In this document: positions 50,371 through 62,748 of the stretch, in pieces
Layout of the letters: each line of letters begins with the position of its first letter
How positions within the stretch are numbered: the stretch's first letter is position 1
NCBI RefSeq assembly: GCF_000003815.2
Contig: NC_049979.1
Coordinates: 19,523,686-19,587,685, forward strand
Direction of reading: 5' to 3'
DNA length: 64,000 nt
Source: Branchiostoma floridae
Taxonomy: Eukaryota > Chordata > Leptocardii > Amphioxiformes > Branchiostomatidae
The notes under the pieces: model-generated
The model's database searches: none
Told to the model about the DNA's origin: nothing
The model's input: the letters and a program-made list of their open reading frames with translations, nothing else
Program-made: the position numbers and the translations under genes

Positions 50371-51977
50371 GGCCATGTTGATTTGATTATATGGATGACA
50401 TCCTCTGGGAACTCCAAAACTGATGCGAGCGAGCGAATAAAAAAAAAGTTTGGCCAAAAAAAAAAGTTGCCTTCAGTATGAAATCAATGTGGCCAGGAAA
50501 GGTGAACATAGGACTAAACACACATAGTATGGTATACCAACAGTTAGGTGTAGGGACCAGTACATCATACGGGTGCCAAACGTTTTTTTCTTNNNNNNNN
50601 NNNNNNNNNNNNNNNNNNNNNNNNNNNNNNNNNNNNNNNNNNNNNNNNNNNNNNNNNNNNNNNNNNNNNNNNNNNNNNNNNNNNNNNNNNNNNNNNNNNN
50701 NNNNNNNNNNNNNNNNNNNNNNNNNNNNNNNNNNNNNNNNNNNNNNNNNNNNNNNNNNNNNNNNNNNNNNNNNNNNNNNNNNNNNNNNNNNNNNNNNNNN
50801 NNNNNNNNNNNNNNNNNNNNNNNNNNNNNNNNNNNNNNNNNNNNNNNNNNNNNNNNNNNNNNNNNNNNNNNNNNNNNNNNNNNNNNNNNNNNNNNNNNNN
50901 NNNNNNNNNNNNNNNNNNNNNNNNNNNNNNNNNNNNNNNNNNNNNNNNNNNNNNNNNNNNNNNNNNNNNNNNNNNNNNNNNNNNNNNNNNNNNNNNNNNN
51001 NNNNNNNNNNNNNNNNNNNNNNNNNNNNNNNNNNNNNNNNNNNNNNNNNNNNNNNNNNNNNNNNNNNNNNNNNNNNNNNNNNNNNNNNNNNNNNNNNNNN
51101 NNNNNNNNNNNNNNNNNNNNNNNNNNNNNNNNNNNNNNNNNNNNNNNNNNNNNNNNNNNNNNNNNNNNNNNNNNNNNNNNNNNNNNNNNNNNNNNNNNNN
51201 NNNNNNNNNNNNNNNNNNNNNNNNNNNNNNNNNNNNNNNNNNNNNNNNNNNNNNNNNNNNNNNNNNNNNNNNNNNNNNNNNNNNNNNNNNNNNNNNNNNN
51301 NNNNNNNNNNNNNNNNNNNNNNNNNNNNNNNNNNNNNNNNNNNNNNNNNNNNNNNNNNNNNNNNNNNNNNNNNNNNNNNNNNNNNNNNNNNNNNNNNNNN
51401 NNNNNNNNNNNNNNNNNNNNNNNNNNNNNNNNNNNNNNNNNNNNNNNNNNNNNNNNNNNNNNNNNNNNNNNNNNNNNNNNNNNNNNNNNNNNNNNNNNNN
51501 NNNNNNNNNNNNNNNNNNNNNNNNNNNNNNNNNNNNNNNNNNNNNNNNNNNNNNNNNNNNNNTGTAGTGGTAGTCCAATAATCCACAAAACAGATTCCTT
51601 CGTAGCAAAATTGACCAATTACCATTGTTTTGAGTATTGTCAGTTCTCAAGTTTCCACAGACAATCAGGTCCAGGTTCAGGTCCACCTACATGTATACCT
51701 GAATTTTCTGTACTGGTACCTACCCCTACTAACAATAGATTTTTTTTCTTTTTGTCCTTTCACATCTTATTCTTTGACTTGAGATTTATTTTGTCATTCT
51801 ATGGCATTAGTTATCTGTTTTCTGATACTTTTTTTTTCAATCTACGGAATATTTGTGCTCATTGTACAGCTGCTTTGCACAATTTACTGTGTGGTCAAAA
51901 GCTTTTTTTTTTTTGGAAACGGCCGAAAATTGGTGCGAGCGTGGATGTCATCCATATAATCAAATCAACATGGCCTT
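50371..51977. mobile_element. Inverted repeat around a 970-N gap, with a hAT-end fragment
   Basis: The left arm (about 50371-50440) and right arm (about 51900-51977) are inverted copies: GATTTGATTATATGGATGAC and, on the right, GTCATCCATATAATCAAATC. The gap (N at 50593-51562) lies between them. At 51650-51730 there is a sequence like the right half of the hAT MITE at 1293-1725. A short piece of the same arm recurs near 44533. This suggests nested elements whose core was not assembled. Long open frames across the Ns are meaningless. Confidence 0.6.
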
Positions 51978-52259
51978 ACTTACGAATTTATTGTTGTGCT
52001 TTCACTATACAGAACGGAACGAAGACAAAATGGAAACGGTTATATGTATCACAGAATATCAAAGAAACCTTAAAGCTACCAAAATACAATCTATTTAGCA
52101 ATACTTCCATCCATACTATGTTCCGCTTGTATATAGAGTTATGACGTTGTACAAAAGTTATCATTAGTTGACAAGAGACAATAAAGACTTAATTGTCACA
52201 GATTTTTTAAAAAAGTATATCATTGTGTACATCAAGGTTGATTATTAGTCATGCCACTG

Positions 52260-52350
52260 ATTTTGTGTCCTTGGGAAATGCAGTTTACATGACTTTCCTC
52301 ACCCTACGGAGATGTAAAAGTGGGTTCCAGACTTCAACTGGCGAGGCTAA
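52260..52350 (+). mobile_element. SINE body fragment
   Basis: Resembles the tRNA-unrelated body of the SINE at 28080-28345 (for example GGGAAATGCAGTTTACATGA, then ACTTTCCTCACCC in this copy). The tRNA-like head is missing. Confidence 0.45.
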
Positions 52351-53108
52351 AGGCAGTGGTCTACACGTTGTCAAACAAATGAATATTTCAATGTAAATTG
52401 TTTGTAATTACGTATTGTATGTCTTGCTCTTAACGTCCATGGTTTCTCTGTCCTGGTGGACACTCTCGTACTACGACTCTGATACATTTTAGCACTGTGC
52501 ACTAGCCTATTTAACGTAGAGCTTCACAAATTTCTTACATTTGAATGACCAATTTGTTTCAAGGCCATCTTCATATCGATTTTCCTGCCTTCTATGACCT
52601 GTATGTAAGAACCATCCATCCATCCAGTATTACATTATCCGTATTGGACATATACCAGGGTATATTCTTCTAACTAATCTAAAATGTGACTTAAAATTAC
52701 TTTGCTCGTGCACAATAAAGTGTTTTTTATACGTATGACATATTACATGATTGTCATATTTTATGTATTGGTTACTCAATACACACATATAGATGTTTAG
52801 TAATTGTTAGTAAATCAATCGACATAATGTAAGGATGCTGTTGATCAACTGTAGAATCGGATGTGACATCACTGTCCTAGTTGACGGTCTCGTACTGCGG
52901 CTCTGGTGCATTCTGCAGAGGTGAAACATAAAAATCTACTCTGAGCGCGCTTGACATTATTCAATTGACATGATAAAAACTTAATCATGTAATCTCCTTC
53001 ATCTATATCTGAAGACGTATTTCGTATCATTGCTTGTGAACAACATGACACAACATGCCAAAATGTTTAGTATATAGCACTATATGTGGAGTTCACCATT
53101 TATCTTGT

Positions 53109-53154
53109 ACATCGAATGAATATCGAATTATACATCGAATGAATATCGAATTAT
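53109..53154. repeat. 23-bp tandem duplication at the tail deletion
   Basis: Two copies of a 23-base unit starting ACATCGAATGAATATCG lie right beside the truncated tail exon of gene C. They may mark the rearrangement that removed the Tyr-repeat tail. Confidence 0.85.
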
Positions 53155-53960
53155 ATACGCCGATTAGGTGTATCTAGATTTGTCTGCATGTAGGAAGATA
53201 TGCAAACCATGTCATACAAAGCCACGTATATCTTCATATGTTCATATTAGTCCAGATTGGAAGATAGGAGTTCTCATAATACATCAACATTGGGATGTTG
53301 ATGTATTCTGAGACAACTCCCAATGTTGTTAATAAAGAGTTAAACTTAACCTCTTTCCCTATATGTAAGCATATTACATACCCAGGCTTGTGTTTCCTTC
53401 GGCATAACAGAAGAACGGTCACCAAGGCAATGATGATAATAACAACCACGGCAGCACAGATCACTCCAATCAGCCAAGGGGGACTTTTCTGTCCTTCATC
53501 TTTATTAAAATTAAAGAGACTTTCTATGACGCTCTGTACAGCGAGTTGTACATGTATACTACTGGGACAATACTGGGTTTAATAATAATATCGAAATCGT
53601 CTTTTGTTTTTCACCTTCAGCATCCTGACACTGTAGTGTAGTCATGATAGAGCAACAAAGGATTTAAACGAAAAGAATCTTGGGAAAAGCAGTACAAACA
53701 GTCGGACCTAACACCATGAGGAAAACATATACATGTAGTAGGTTCATGATGTCACATATTTTATAGACAATAAAGGTTCACGATACGTATATTATGACAT
53801 ACCGCTGTTGTCAACAAGACGAACCACTTTGCCATCGATGTTGATCGACAGATCTCCACTGCGAGCAAGTCGCCTCAAGTTGTCTGCCTTTTCTCTGAGG
53901 AACAAAGAGAAGAAAAGTTTCTTAACGTAAGTAAATATCAGAGGTCGGTCAAAGTGACCT

Positions 53961-54132
53961 GACTTACTGCAGTAGATCCTCTGCCTATATAGTATCGGAC
54001 TTACTGCAGTAGATCCTCTGCCTATATAGTATCGGACTTACTGCAGTAGATCCTCTGCCTATATAGTATCGGACTTACTGCAGTAGATCCTCTGCCTATA
54101 TAGTATCGGACTTACTGCAGTAGATCCTCTGC
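53961..54132. repeat. 37-bp tandem repeat duplicating a splice donor
   Basis: Four full copies plus a partial fifth with exact 37-bp spacing (53961, 53998, 54035, 54072, 54109). Each copy contains CTTACTGCAGTAGATCCTCT. On the - strand this is the last coding bases and GTAAGT donor of the gene C exon 54116-54270, so the donor site is present five times in a row. Confidence 0.95.
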
Positions 54133-57100
54133 CATTTTTCTATCCAAAGTACCTCCCTGACTGGCCAACACAATGAGCTGTATTGTCACGTTGATCGTAA
54201 CTTCGTCATCAGCTTGGCGTTTCTTGCGAGCAGGGGTTGTGTCGGTAATATTATGGAAGATCACAGCAATCTACACATCAGTGAAAAGATACATTTATGT
54301 TACATGTATGTAATGCTTCACCTCTGTACATGTTATTATTTCTAGTGATTGGAGAAGACAATCAGTCATATAAAGTACATTGTATGAAGTTAAAGCATTA
54401 ACATAAAACGTAACAAGAGAAGCAAAAGTTTGGAGAACATGTTGCACAAATGTACATGTAGAAATACGTTACCCTGCATTGATCCCCACAGATCCGTGTC
54501 TCCAATCTCTGTCTCAGTAAAGACAGGTCCACCGAGCCTGGGGCTGTTAGCGTCAGGCTGACGTTTCTCGAGGCAATCACTGACGAATCTAATGACGAAT
54601 CTACTTCAGGGTTGATAAAGTATTAATCAATTTGAACGTGTATGTACCATTGTTTAGCTAACTAGATGCAAGCTGTTCAAAAGGAATTATTATTATGAAA
54701 TTTAAAAACATTATTGTGTATATTACATTATATTTTATCATAAAAACATTATAAGATCAGAAACAGTCACACTTCAGTTACAACAGATAACTCAAAGAAA
54801 GCAATATAAAAAATACATTCTAATTCGATCTTGTCGTTAATTCATTCATTGTTCTAACTTTCTCGTCGGGAGAAAGTGCCAGCATTCATTTTAGCATTAT
54901 CTTTTATCACGAAAATGTCGATAGATGTGTTTTCCTTCACTTGTACGCTTTTTATTGAAAATATCTATAGCTACTGTAACAATTGGTAGAGGGTTAACTT
55001 TTCTTAACCTTTTTACAACGTAGGTACAAACGTTCATTACGAAGAAAAAATACCGGAGCTTAGAGTGTTTTAATATCAACCCCGCCCGAAGAAAAGTGAA
55101 TAAGCTGTCATTTTCATGACACTAACCAGTGGGAGGCGAATGCGTCGAGACAGTATCTGAAGTGACAGTTGTGGTGGTATCTACAGAGATAAAAAGAAAT
55201 TTCATTATTTCTAAGACATCTGTACTTTGTTCTTCAAAGTTGACATCAGTGTACATACCCATGAAAAGTGAACACATTTGAATAAAACTTGAGACAGCAT
55301 TATACGCCATACAGCTTTTGTGAATTTTTCAATGCCATGAACCTAGCTCTACCATACGCTATGCGCCATGAGTTAAGTCCGGGGCCGCCATGGTAACCCA
55401 AATTGTCATCAATATAAAGCTACATGTACATTAGACACAGCATACTATGCTTTGAGTTTTGCAGGTACAGTGCACTTACCAGTGGCAAGTGAAGGTATGT
55501 CAGCGACACTTGAGGTAGAAATCACCACATTATCTGTAAAAACAGCAATGTCAGTGCTTTGCTAATGAACCTGGGGGAACAATGAAAGCCGTGTGTACAA
55601 TATCTAACTTTTATGGCATGGTTTGCAATCAATGCAGAGCTGTCAAAGTCATTGTTCACTTAATATCACTTTATTCCTCAAATCTAAACAAAATTACAAA
55701 CAGCAGCTTTTTGTCACCAATGTCATACCATACAAGCTATTGTTTGTTTGTTTGTTTCTTTGCTTATTTATTTCACCAGAAGGTACATATCGCCCTCAAT
55801 CGTTGTTCTTCATTATTACCCTTGAGGGGATCCTAATACATTAACAATCAATGAGACCAATGATACAAACAAACAAGACTAGCAAACTGTACTCAAGCAA
55901 AAGCAAAGAAAATTGGAAATGAGATGCTTCTAACTAAAACACAACATAAGTTTGTAACAACTTAGTCTCATATCATATAAACATAAGTAAGCAACTACAT
56001 GTATATAACATAATGTAACATATAAAACAACAACTACATCAGATAAAAAACCACGCAACAGGTAAGTATGAAGCTTACTCATGTTAGACGTCATCTCTGG
56101 CTTGATGGAAGAAGTTGACGTCGGTTGTTCAATAGTTCTTCCTGCAAAAGCAGCTGAAAGTTTTCTGAGACTAGCATCAATTTGCTTAATAGTCAAACTT
56201 ATTCACATGCTTAGTCAAACTGTCCCTGGCATCAACAGAACTCTACAACTTAGAACTAGATGGAAACATGTCGGTCATTTTTTTAAACTACGGCCATGTT
56301 ATTCAATACAATCCATTAAGCACACATGCAAAACCACTATTACACCATAGTTCGACGTACAAGGTGTTATTTGCCTCTGTGCAAGAATATGTATTGCTCT
56401 CCGTGTGTGTTTCCACATGTTATTTAAGGACGATCTGTGGTCTCTTTGCTGCTTTCCATCGTACAAAAGAAGAACTTTTAATTTTGTTGTTATCCTGGAT
56501 ATGTCTTCCTTTTATTTTTGTGTGCCATATGGCTCCGCTTACTCATTGAATTCAATAGGTGGTTATCGCAAATTACCATGCATTATTACCTCCAGATCCC
56601 TTAGTTATGCTTACTTCAGCCTTATTTTTATAATCAATAACACATGACATTCAGTCCAAAAACTGACCTATAATTTTTGACGCAACCTCAAAATATGTAC
56701 GGAGGTATGGTATCTATGAAATTTCGGTTACTACATTAATTTCATAGGTAGATATTACATGCTATCACTTTTTCCCATGTTGTGTTTGTTGAAAGTCAAA
56801 GAGCTACAATAACAAATGATGGGTTGAGTTTGGGATGACTATAAAAAGAGTGCAGTTTAAAAAAAGTACGACTTGTCCCTTACCAGATGTTACGATCTTC
56901 ACCCGCATAGAGATATGCCCCTGCCAGGTTTGGGGGTGGATTTTAATGAAGCGCGCCATGATAGTGTCAGGACCACTGTAGTCCCTAAAGCCATGGTGGA
57001 CCTCTCCATCACGATCCGAGTTCCCTTTGAAAACCTGCGGGGAAGGCGTGCGCATTTTGATATTGACTGTTTAGAACGTTAACATGAGCGCCCGAGAAAG

Positions 57101-59518
57101 TTCGGATCATGGGATTTTCTTGCCAAAAAGAAAACGCTACCGTTTCCATATTTCAATTTATAATGTACAAGGATCCAAGCATTATATTTGAACTGAAGTA
57201 TTGGACACTACTTACAATAACCTCGTTGTTAGCATCGGTGAAGAACTTCTCATCGCCGTTTTCGACGCCGTATGAAATGACATATGAGGTGACGTATTGG
57301 TTATGTAGCCCATTCGGCCAATCAGAGCTGTAGTCCCTGCCTTTGGTGATGATGCCTGTCACGACTTTCACCTCGCCTAGGTCCCTCATCAGCCATTGGT
57401 TCTGGTTGTTGGTTGCTGCTGCCCATGCGCCGGCTTTGTCTTCAGTCTCGCGAGACTGGATATCAGCGCGATCAGCAGAGTGACGTGGATCGAATTCGGA
57501 GGATGCTGACCAGGAAGATGCTGCGCAGGATGGAACCAAAGAGATCTCTTAAAGGACAATTTAACGTGCTTGAGTAGATTTTGCGATGGAACCATGTGCC
57601 AAGATGGGTGAGTATTTTACATTATAAATGATAAATGCTATGATTGAATCAATTTCTATTATAAGGGTACGATTTAAAAAAAGTTATAACCTTTGAATTC
57701 TGGTAGAAAGACCATCAATTAGAATAGGGAGAGGAATTCGCTAGGAGTTTTTCCTACCAAAGGGTTTGAATTGTCACAAGTTTGAATGTTAACCATAGTG
57801 TGGACTGGCGTGCAGTGATGCTAATTCCTTAACAATGTTATTGTCGATAACATCTATCAAGCCAAATAAACTAATTTAGTTCCAACGAAATGACACTCAC
57901 CGGTGCAGGAACATGCAACCTCCAGATATTTGAATGTGCCCTGTTACATCCTAGAATGTCGTCTATCCTAAAAGCGCTTTTAGGATAGAAGCGCTTTTAG
58001 GATAGACCGGCATCCAAAATGTGTTTCTATCCTAAAAGCGCTTCTAGGATATCCAGAACACGTCGCAAGCGAGGAGCGCATTCTGGATATCCTGAATGCG
58101 CTTCTGTCGGAGCGCATTCAGGATAAGCCGACGTGTTTATCCAGAACGTGCACTTGTGGGAGGAGCTTAGTGTCTTAGGAGGCGGAGACTATCTTGCATG
58201 TGATTTTTTGTAGTCAAAAGGCCGCCATCTTTGTTCTCCCCACGCGGTCACTTCCGGGTTTGATTGTGATAGATGATCACATATACTTACACCAAATTAA
58301 CGTAGTTTGCACAAACCAAATCATTTTGGGGGACTACGTGGGCCGGTCTAACCCTCCCATAATCACGTAAAATCTAGGTTCAGCGGTTGCTTTATTAACT
58401 GCGGATTTCGATCATGTAGATTACGGCAGGTGTCGCGAGGTCGAACTTAATATGGAAACTTTGGACAGGTGTAAACAATCACCGGAAGTGACCGCTGCCA
58501 TTTTCTCGCGACGTGTTGACTGCATGGACCCCACACACCGAGGTAGTATCGCTATCTCCGGTTCGATAGTTCGAAACAAAACCAGAAGCTAAAAATCAGC
58601 AAACCATTAACAAAGTCACCCTGCACAGGAGAAGACAGATGTCGGCCTCCTTCGACAGAAGCGCATTCAGGATATCCAGAATGCGCTCCTTCGCTTGCGA
58701 CGTGTTCTGGATATCCTAGAAGCGCTTTTAGGATAGAAGAACATTTTGGATGCAGATCTATCCCAAATGTGCTTCTATCCCAAAAGCGCTTTTAAGATAT
58801 CCAGAATGTGCTCCTTCGCTTGCGACGTGTTCCGGATATCCCAGAAGCGCTTTTAGGATAGAAGCACATTTTATCCCAGAAGCGCTCTTTATAGGATAGA
58901 CAACAATCTAATTTTCTTTTTAATGTTAGACGAACATCTGCTTCTATCCAAGAAGCGGTTTTGCGATAGAATAGAACCTGGGAACTGAATGGCTTGGGAA
59001 ATTGATCAATGTGCAGCTGAACGTTTTCACTGACAGTCATGTTTTATGGTACATTTTGTAGTACATCTTGGGATGCACTATTGAGAAGTGCTTTCTGTGT
59101 ACATGTTTTCCTTGCACAATTAGATTGATGAAAATCATATAGTTGCAATCAAAAGGACAAAATAGTGTTTAATCTGCATGGAATTAAGTTTGATAAATTT
59201 CCCATTATCTGTGTACACTGTATACATATCGTATTCAGCAGTGAGCAATTACCTCTGTGCATTAAGTTGCAATAAAGACTTTTATTATAAGATTTGTCAT
59301 CTTTTCTTTGCCTAATATAATAAATAGATCTATCCAAGAAAGAGAAATAAAAGTTATTAATATACAGTATGACAGGGTTTTGAAAAATTTTGTCACTAAC
59401 TAAAACGATTGTTACAGATATATATAATCTAATTTTATTTCAGAAACAAGATGTGTTAGATAAATGACTTGACCAATATCATTTCAAAATTTTACTAAAC
59501 CTTCAAAATAGTATATAA

Positions 59519-60420
59519 GCTCCTGACTGCACTTTTTATGTGCACGTTTTTGATTGCCATCAAGAACTAAAAATGATGTCAACATCTTACATATGTGGGT
59601 GACATTTTGTAAACAGCCAAGATGATCAAACAGCACTAGACAGAAAATAGTATTATCTTACAGACCAGTAACAGGTCTAAGTTCAACTCTAGTCTACTCC
59701 CACGAACTAATCACGAACTCCTGCTTTCCGGACACAATCCCTAGCCTCTTGTAGGCTGGCTGTGTAAGAATATAAGCTCCTGACTGCACTTTTTATGTGC
59801 ACGTTTTTGATTGCCATCAAGAACTAAAAATGATGTCAACATCTTACATATGTGGGTGACATTTTGTAAACAGCACTAGACAGAAAATAGTATTATCTTA
59901 CANNNNNNNNNNNNNNNNNNNNNNNNNNNNNNNNNNNNNNNNNNNNNNNNNNNNNNNNNNNNNNNNNNNNNNNNNNNNNNNNNNNNNNNNNNNNNNNNNN
60001 NNNNNNNNNNNNNNNNNNNNNNNNNNNNNNNNNNNNNNNNNNNNNNNNNNNNNNNNNNNNNNNNNNNNNNNNNNNNNNNNNNNNNNNNNNNNNNNNNNNN
60101 NNNNNNNNNNNNNNNNNNNNNNNNNNNNNNNNNNNNNNNNNNNNNNNNNNNNNNNNNNNNNNNNNNNNNNNNNNNNNNNNNNNNNNNNNNNNNNNNNNNN
60201 NNNNNNNNNNNNNNNNNNNNNNNNNNNNNNNNNNNNNNNNNNNNNNNNNNNNNNNNNNNNNNNNNNNNNNNNNCCAAGATGATAAAACAGCACTAGACAG
60301 AAAATAGTATTATCTTACAGACCAGTAACAGGTCTAAGTTCAACTCTAGTCTACTCCCACGAACTAATCACGAACTCCTGCTTTCCGGACACAATCCCTA
60401 GCCTCTTGTAGGCTGGCTGT
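59519..60420. repeat. Tandem copies of a roughly 245-bp segment around a gap
   Basis: The segment containing GACTGCACTTTTTATGTGCA and AGACAGAAAATAGTATTATC occurs at 59519-59765 and again from 59770 to the gap, and its end recurs at 60274-60420. It could be a real tandem repeat or an assembly duplication (haplotype overlap) around the 371-N gap. The copies are almost identical, which favours recency or artefact. Confidence 0.8.
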
Positions 60421-62748
60421 GCCTTTGTGCAGCTGGTAGATTGCAGCCAAGGCTTCAGGAAGCACTACCACCACACCATACTCCAACCGCTGTAGCCAAA
60501 AGAAGGAGGTTGTTAAAATAAGTTTTCTCTCTTTCAACATTATCCTCACATGCACTGTAATATGTAATAGGCAGCTAAGTTGCATATCTTATTTGGATTA
60601 GAAGAGGGATTTAGTTGTATGATTCAAAGATTACATACATTGTAACATACAGAGTACGGCCTAATAGTTTTGCAATGAATAAAAATCTTTGTTCAACCTT
60701 AGTCAATCTTACATGCACATGAGCAGAAGTTGATGGGCTATTACCGATGGGTGACGTACTCAACTAGCACTCAAGGAGAAGTGAAATAGTAATAAAAACC
60801 CCAAGGATAGTGATGATGATCAAAAATTCATAAATTTTCAGCAAATTTGTGGTGTTCAACAGTTCCTTGTAACTTGCCTAGCAAAAACTGCAAAATGAAG
60901 TTAAAGCATATGCAAGCACAGCATATATCTGTATATAATGAGTCTATTAGGCTTCAAATGCAGGATCAGGGTCTGTTGTCTGTTCCTGACGGCTACAACA
61001 ACGTCTTACCATTTCGTACTGAAGAGGAATATCCACCTCTTCAATCACCCACTTGTCCACGAGGTTTGCTTGGTCCTCTGTGAAGGCCCCTGAGTGGTGC
61101 ACATCCCACAGTTTTTCTATAGTGAAGGACAAGGTTTCAATGAGTTAGAGCTGTATGTACAAATTAGAGAGAGACATGTACATTGCCCATGCATCACACA
61201 AGCCAACTGAGTTTTCTGCTCAGGAAAAGATACAGAAAACACGTATCTTAGTGTGTATTATAATTTTCCTATATGTATTCTGTCTGATTACACTACAAGG
61301 ATTGCAGATAAGTTAAAGTGCATACAGCATTCTCTATACTAATGAGAACATTTACTTACTTCTGGTGGACCATCCATTCTCCTCTCGTCCGAAGAAGAGG
61401 CTATGCCTCTCGTTGTCTGGGATCTAAAATAAAAATGAGTGAAAGATGCAATGTACTCAATGCATTTTGCAAAAAAGATTCTGTATTTGGGTTGTGCCAT
61501 AATGGTTAGTAATATTGATGCAGTCTGCCCACCTTATATTTTTAAAATAGTAAAGAAAATGTATGACTTGGAAGGCATATTTTCTTTCAAAACATACCTG
61601 TCCTCCTGCAAGGCTCTGAAGATATGGCTTCACGGCAGTGAAATAACCTTTCAGCTTGTTCACCTCACATTCCCCAAACCTAAAGCCAAGAATGCATGTA
61701 AGACATGGGTGAACGTGGAGTGACCAGTAACAATGGTAAAAAGACATGAATAAACTCAAAACTGTGCCCTTTTTCTTCAGAATATGAAGTACAAGTGCAT
61801 TACAAACAAACAAACATTTTAAATCTGGTAACTCATTCGCTCATTGCTTGCAAATACAGTAAGCAATGTATGGAAATGGCATTCAGTAGGATGACAGATA
61901 TACAAATGTATAGCAATTATCTTCTGTCATATAGTTGTAAAAGGAAACAAAATAAGCAAGCTGAGTGAGGTTAGTTGTATATAGCAAATAAGACCAAATA
62001 AATGTTAAGTAAAATAGTCAGCTCAGTTTTCTTACAACAGATCAGTGGAAAAAGCAGCAGGAGCAACTTCAAGGTCACTGGAATCTGTGTCTGACTCTGT
62101 AATCTGGGAGGAGAACTGCAGGTATTAGAGAGGAGCAATTAAGCTATTAAGCGTTACCTTTCGCTTCACTACTGTGATGCCCGGGTGTGAGGCGGCATCA
62201 TGATAAACACGCATGATGTCTTTGAAGTCCTCCTGAATCATAACAAGTTTACCATTCTTGTGGAGCTTCCCCTCCACATTGGAGTAGCTCCTGGCCTTGC
62301 GCTGGAAGTTCAGGGTCTGGCGTTTGGACTCCACACTTGAATCCTTGAGGCCAAATGGAACATTGTTATGTTCCTGGGCTGACAGTGTCCTGAAAACCTC
62401 ATGCCCCCAGTCGGTGCCACCGGGCCTTTGTTTATCCCTGTCCAGGTAGTATTGCAGGGCAGCAGCCTCTTCTTTACTGATTGGCACTTGAAAATAAAAA
62501 AACAAAACTTGTAGTTGGATGTAGAGTAGTGTTTAAGATTGCCTCCGCCCCCCTCCCCCTATTCAAAACATGAATATCGATCGTCTAAGAGAAACACTCA
62601 AATTTCCAAGCTCCATTTTGACTTCTGCGAGAGGCAGTCATAAGCATCATACACAAATGGTTCACAGGAAATGTACAAAAGTTAAAACAACAAGACCACA
62701 AAAAAGGACCTTACTTGCGTTGGTGCACGTGGAATTCGCAGTCAACAT
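60364..62748 (-). CDS. Spliced 273-aa protein carried by the inserted element
   Basis: Seven exons in transcript order: 62715-62748 (ATG), 62158-62486, 62036-62115, 61598-61679, 61360-61423, 61010-61116, 60364-60489 (stop TAG). They total 822 nt, with GT/AG junctions and matching phases throughout and no internal stop. Residues 12-120 resemble the region before and including an integrase zinc-binding (H2C2) segment: YYLDRDKQ, VMIQEDFKDIMRVYHDAASH, then PGITVVKRK. The expected CxxC half and a catalytic DDE core are absent. Later parts are an acidic ESDTDSSDLE stretch, a basic/aromatic stretch (NKLKGYFTAVKPYLQSLAGG), and a C-terminal pair (HHSGAFTEDQANLVDKWV; VVVLPEALAAIYQLHKG) that I do not recognise. 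It may be a captured or chimeric host gene, or an accessory protein of the element. Because it lies inside a dead exon of gene C on the same strand, expression would need its own promoter. Confidence 0.7.

Noticed and set aside
50387-52144. Very long open frames of 367-523 residues
   Set aside because: Almost all of their length is N from an assembly gap.
53961-54132. Regular 37-bp direct repeats, as in a CRISPR array
   Set aside because: The repeats are head-to-tail without spacers, include a splice donor, and lie in an animal gene.
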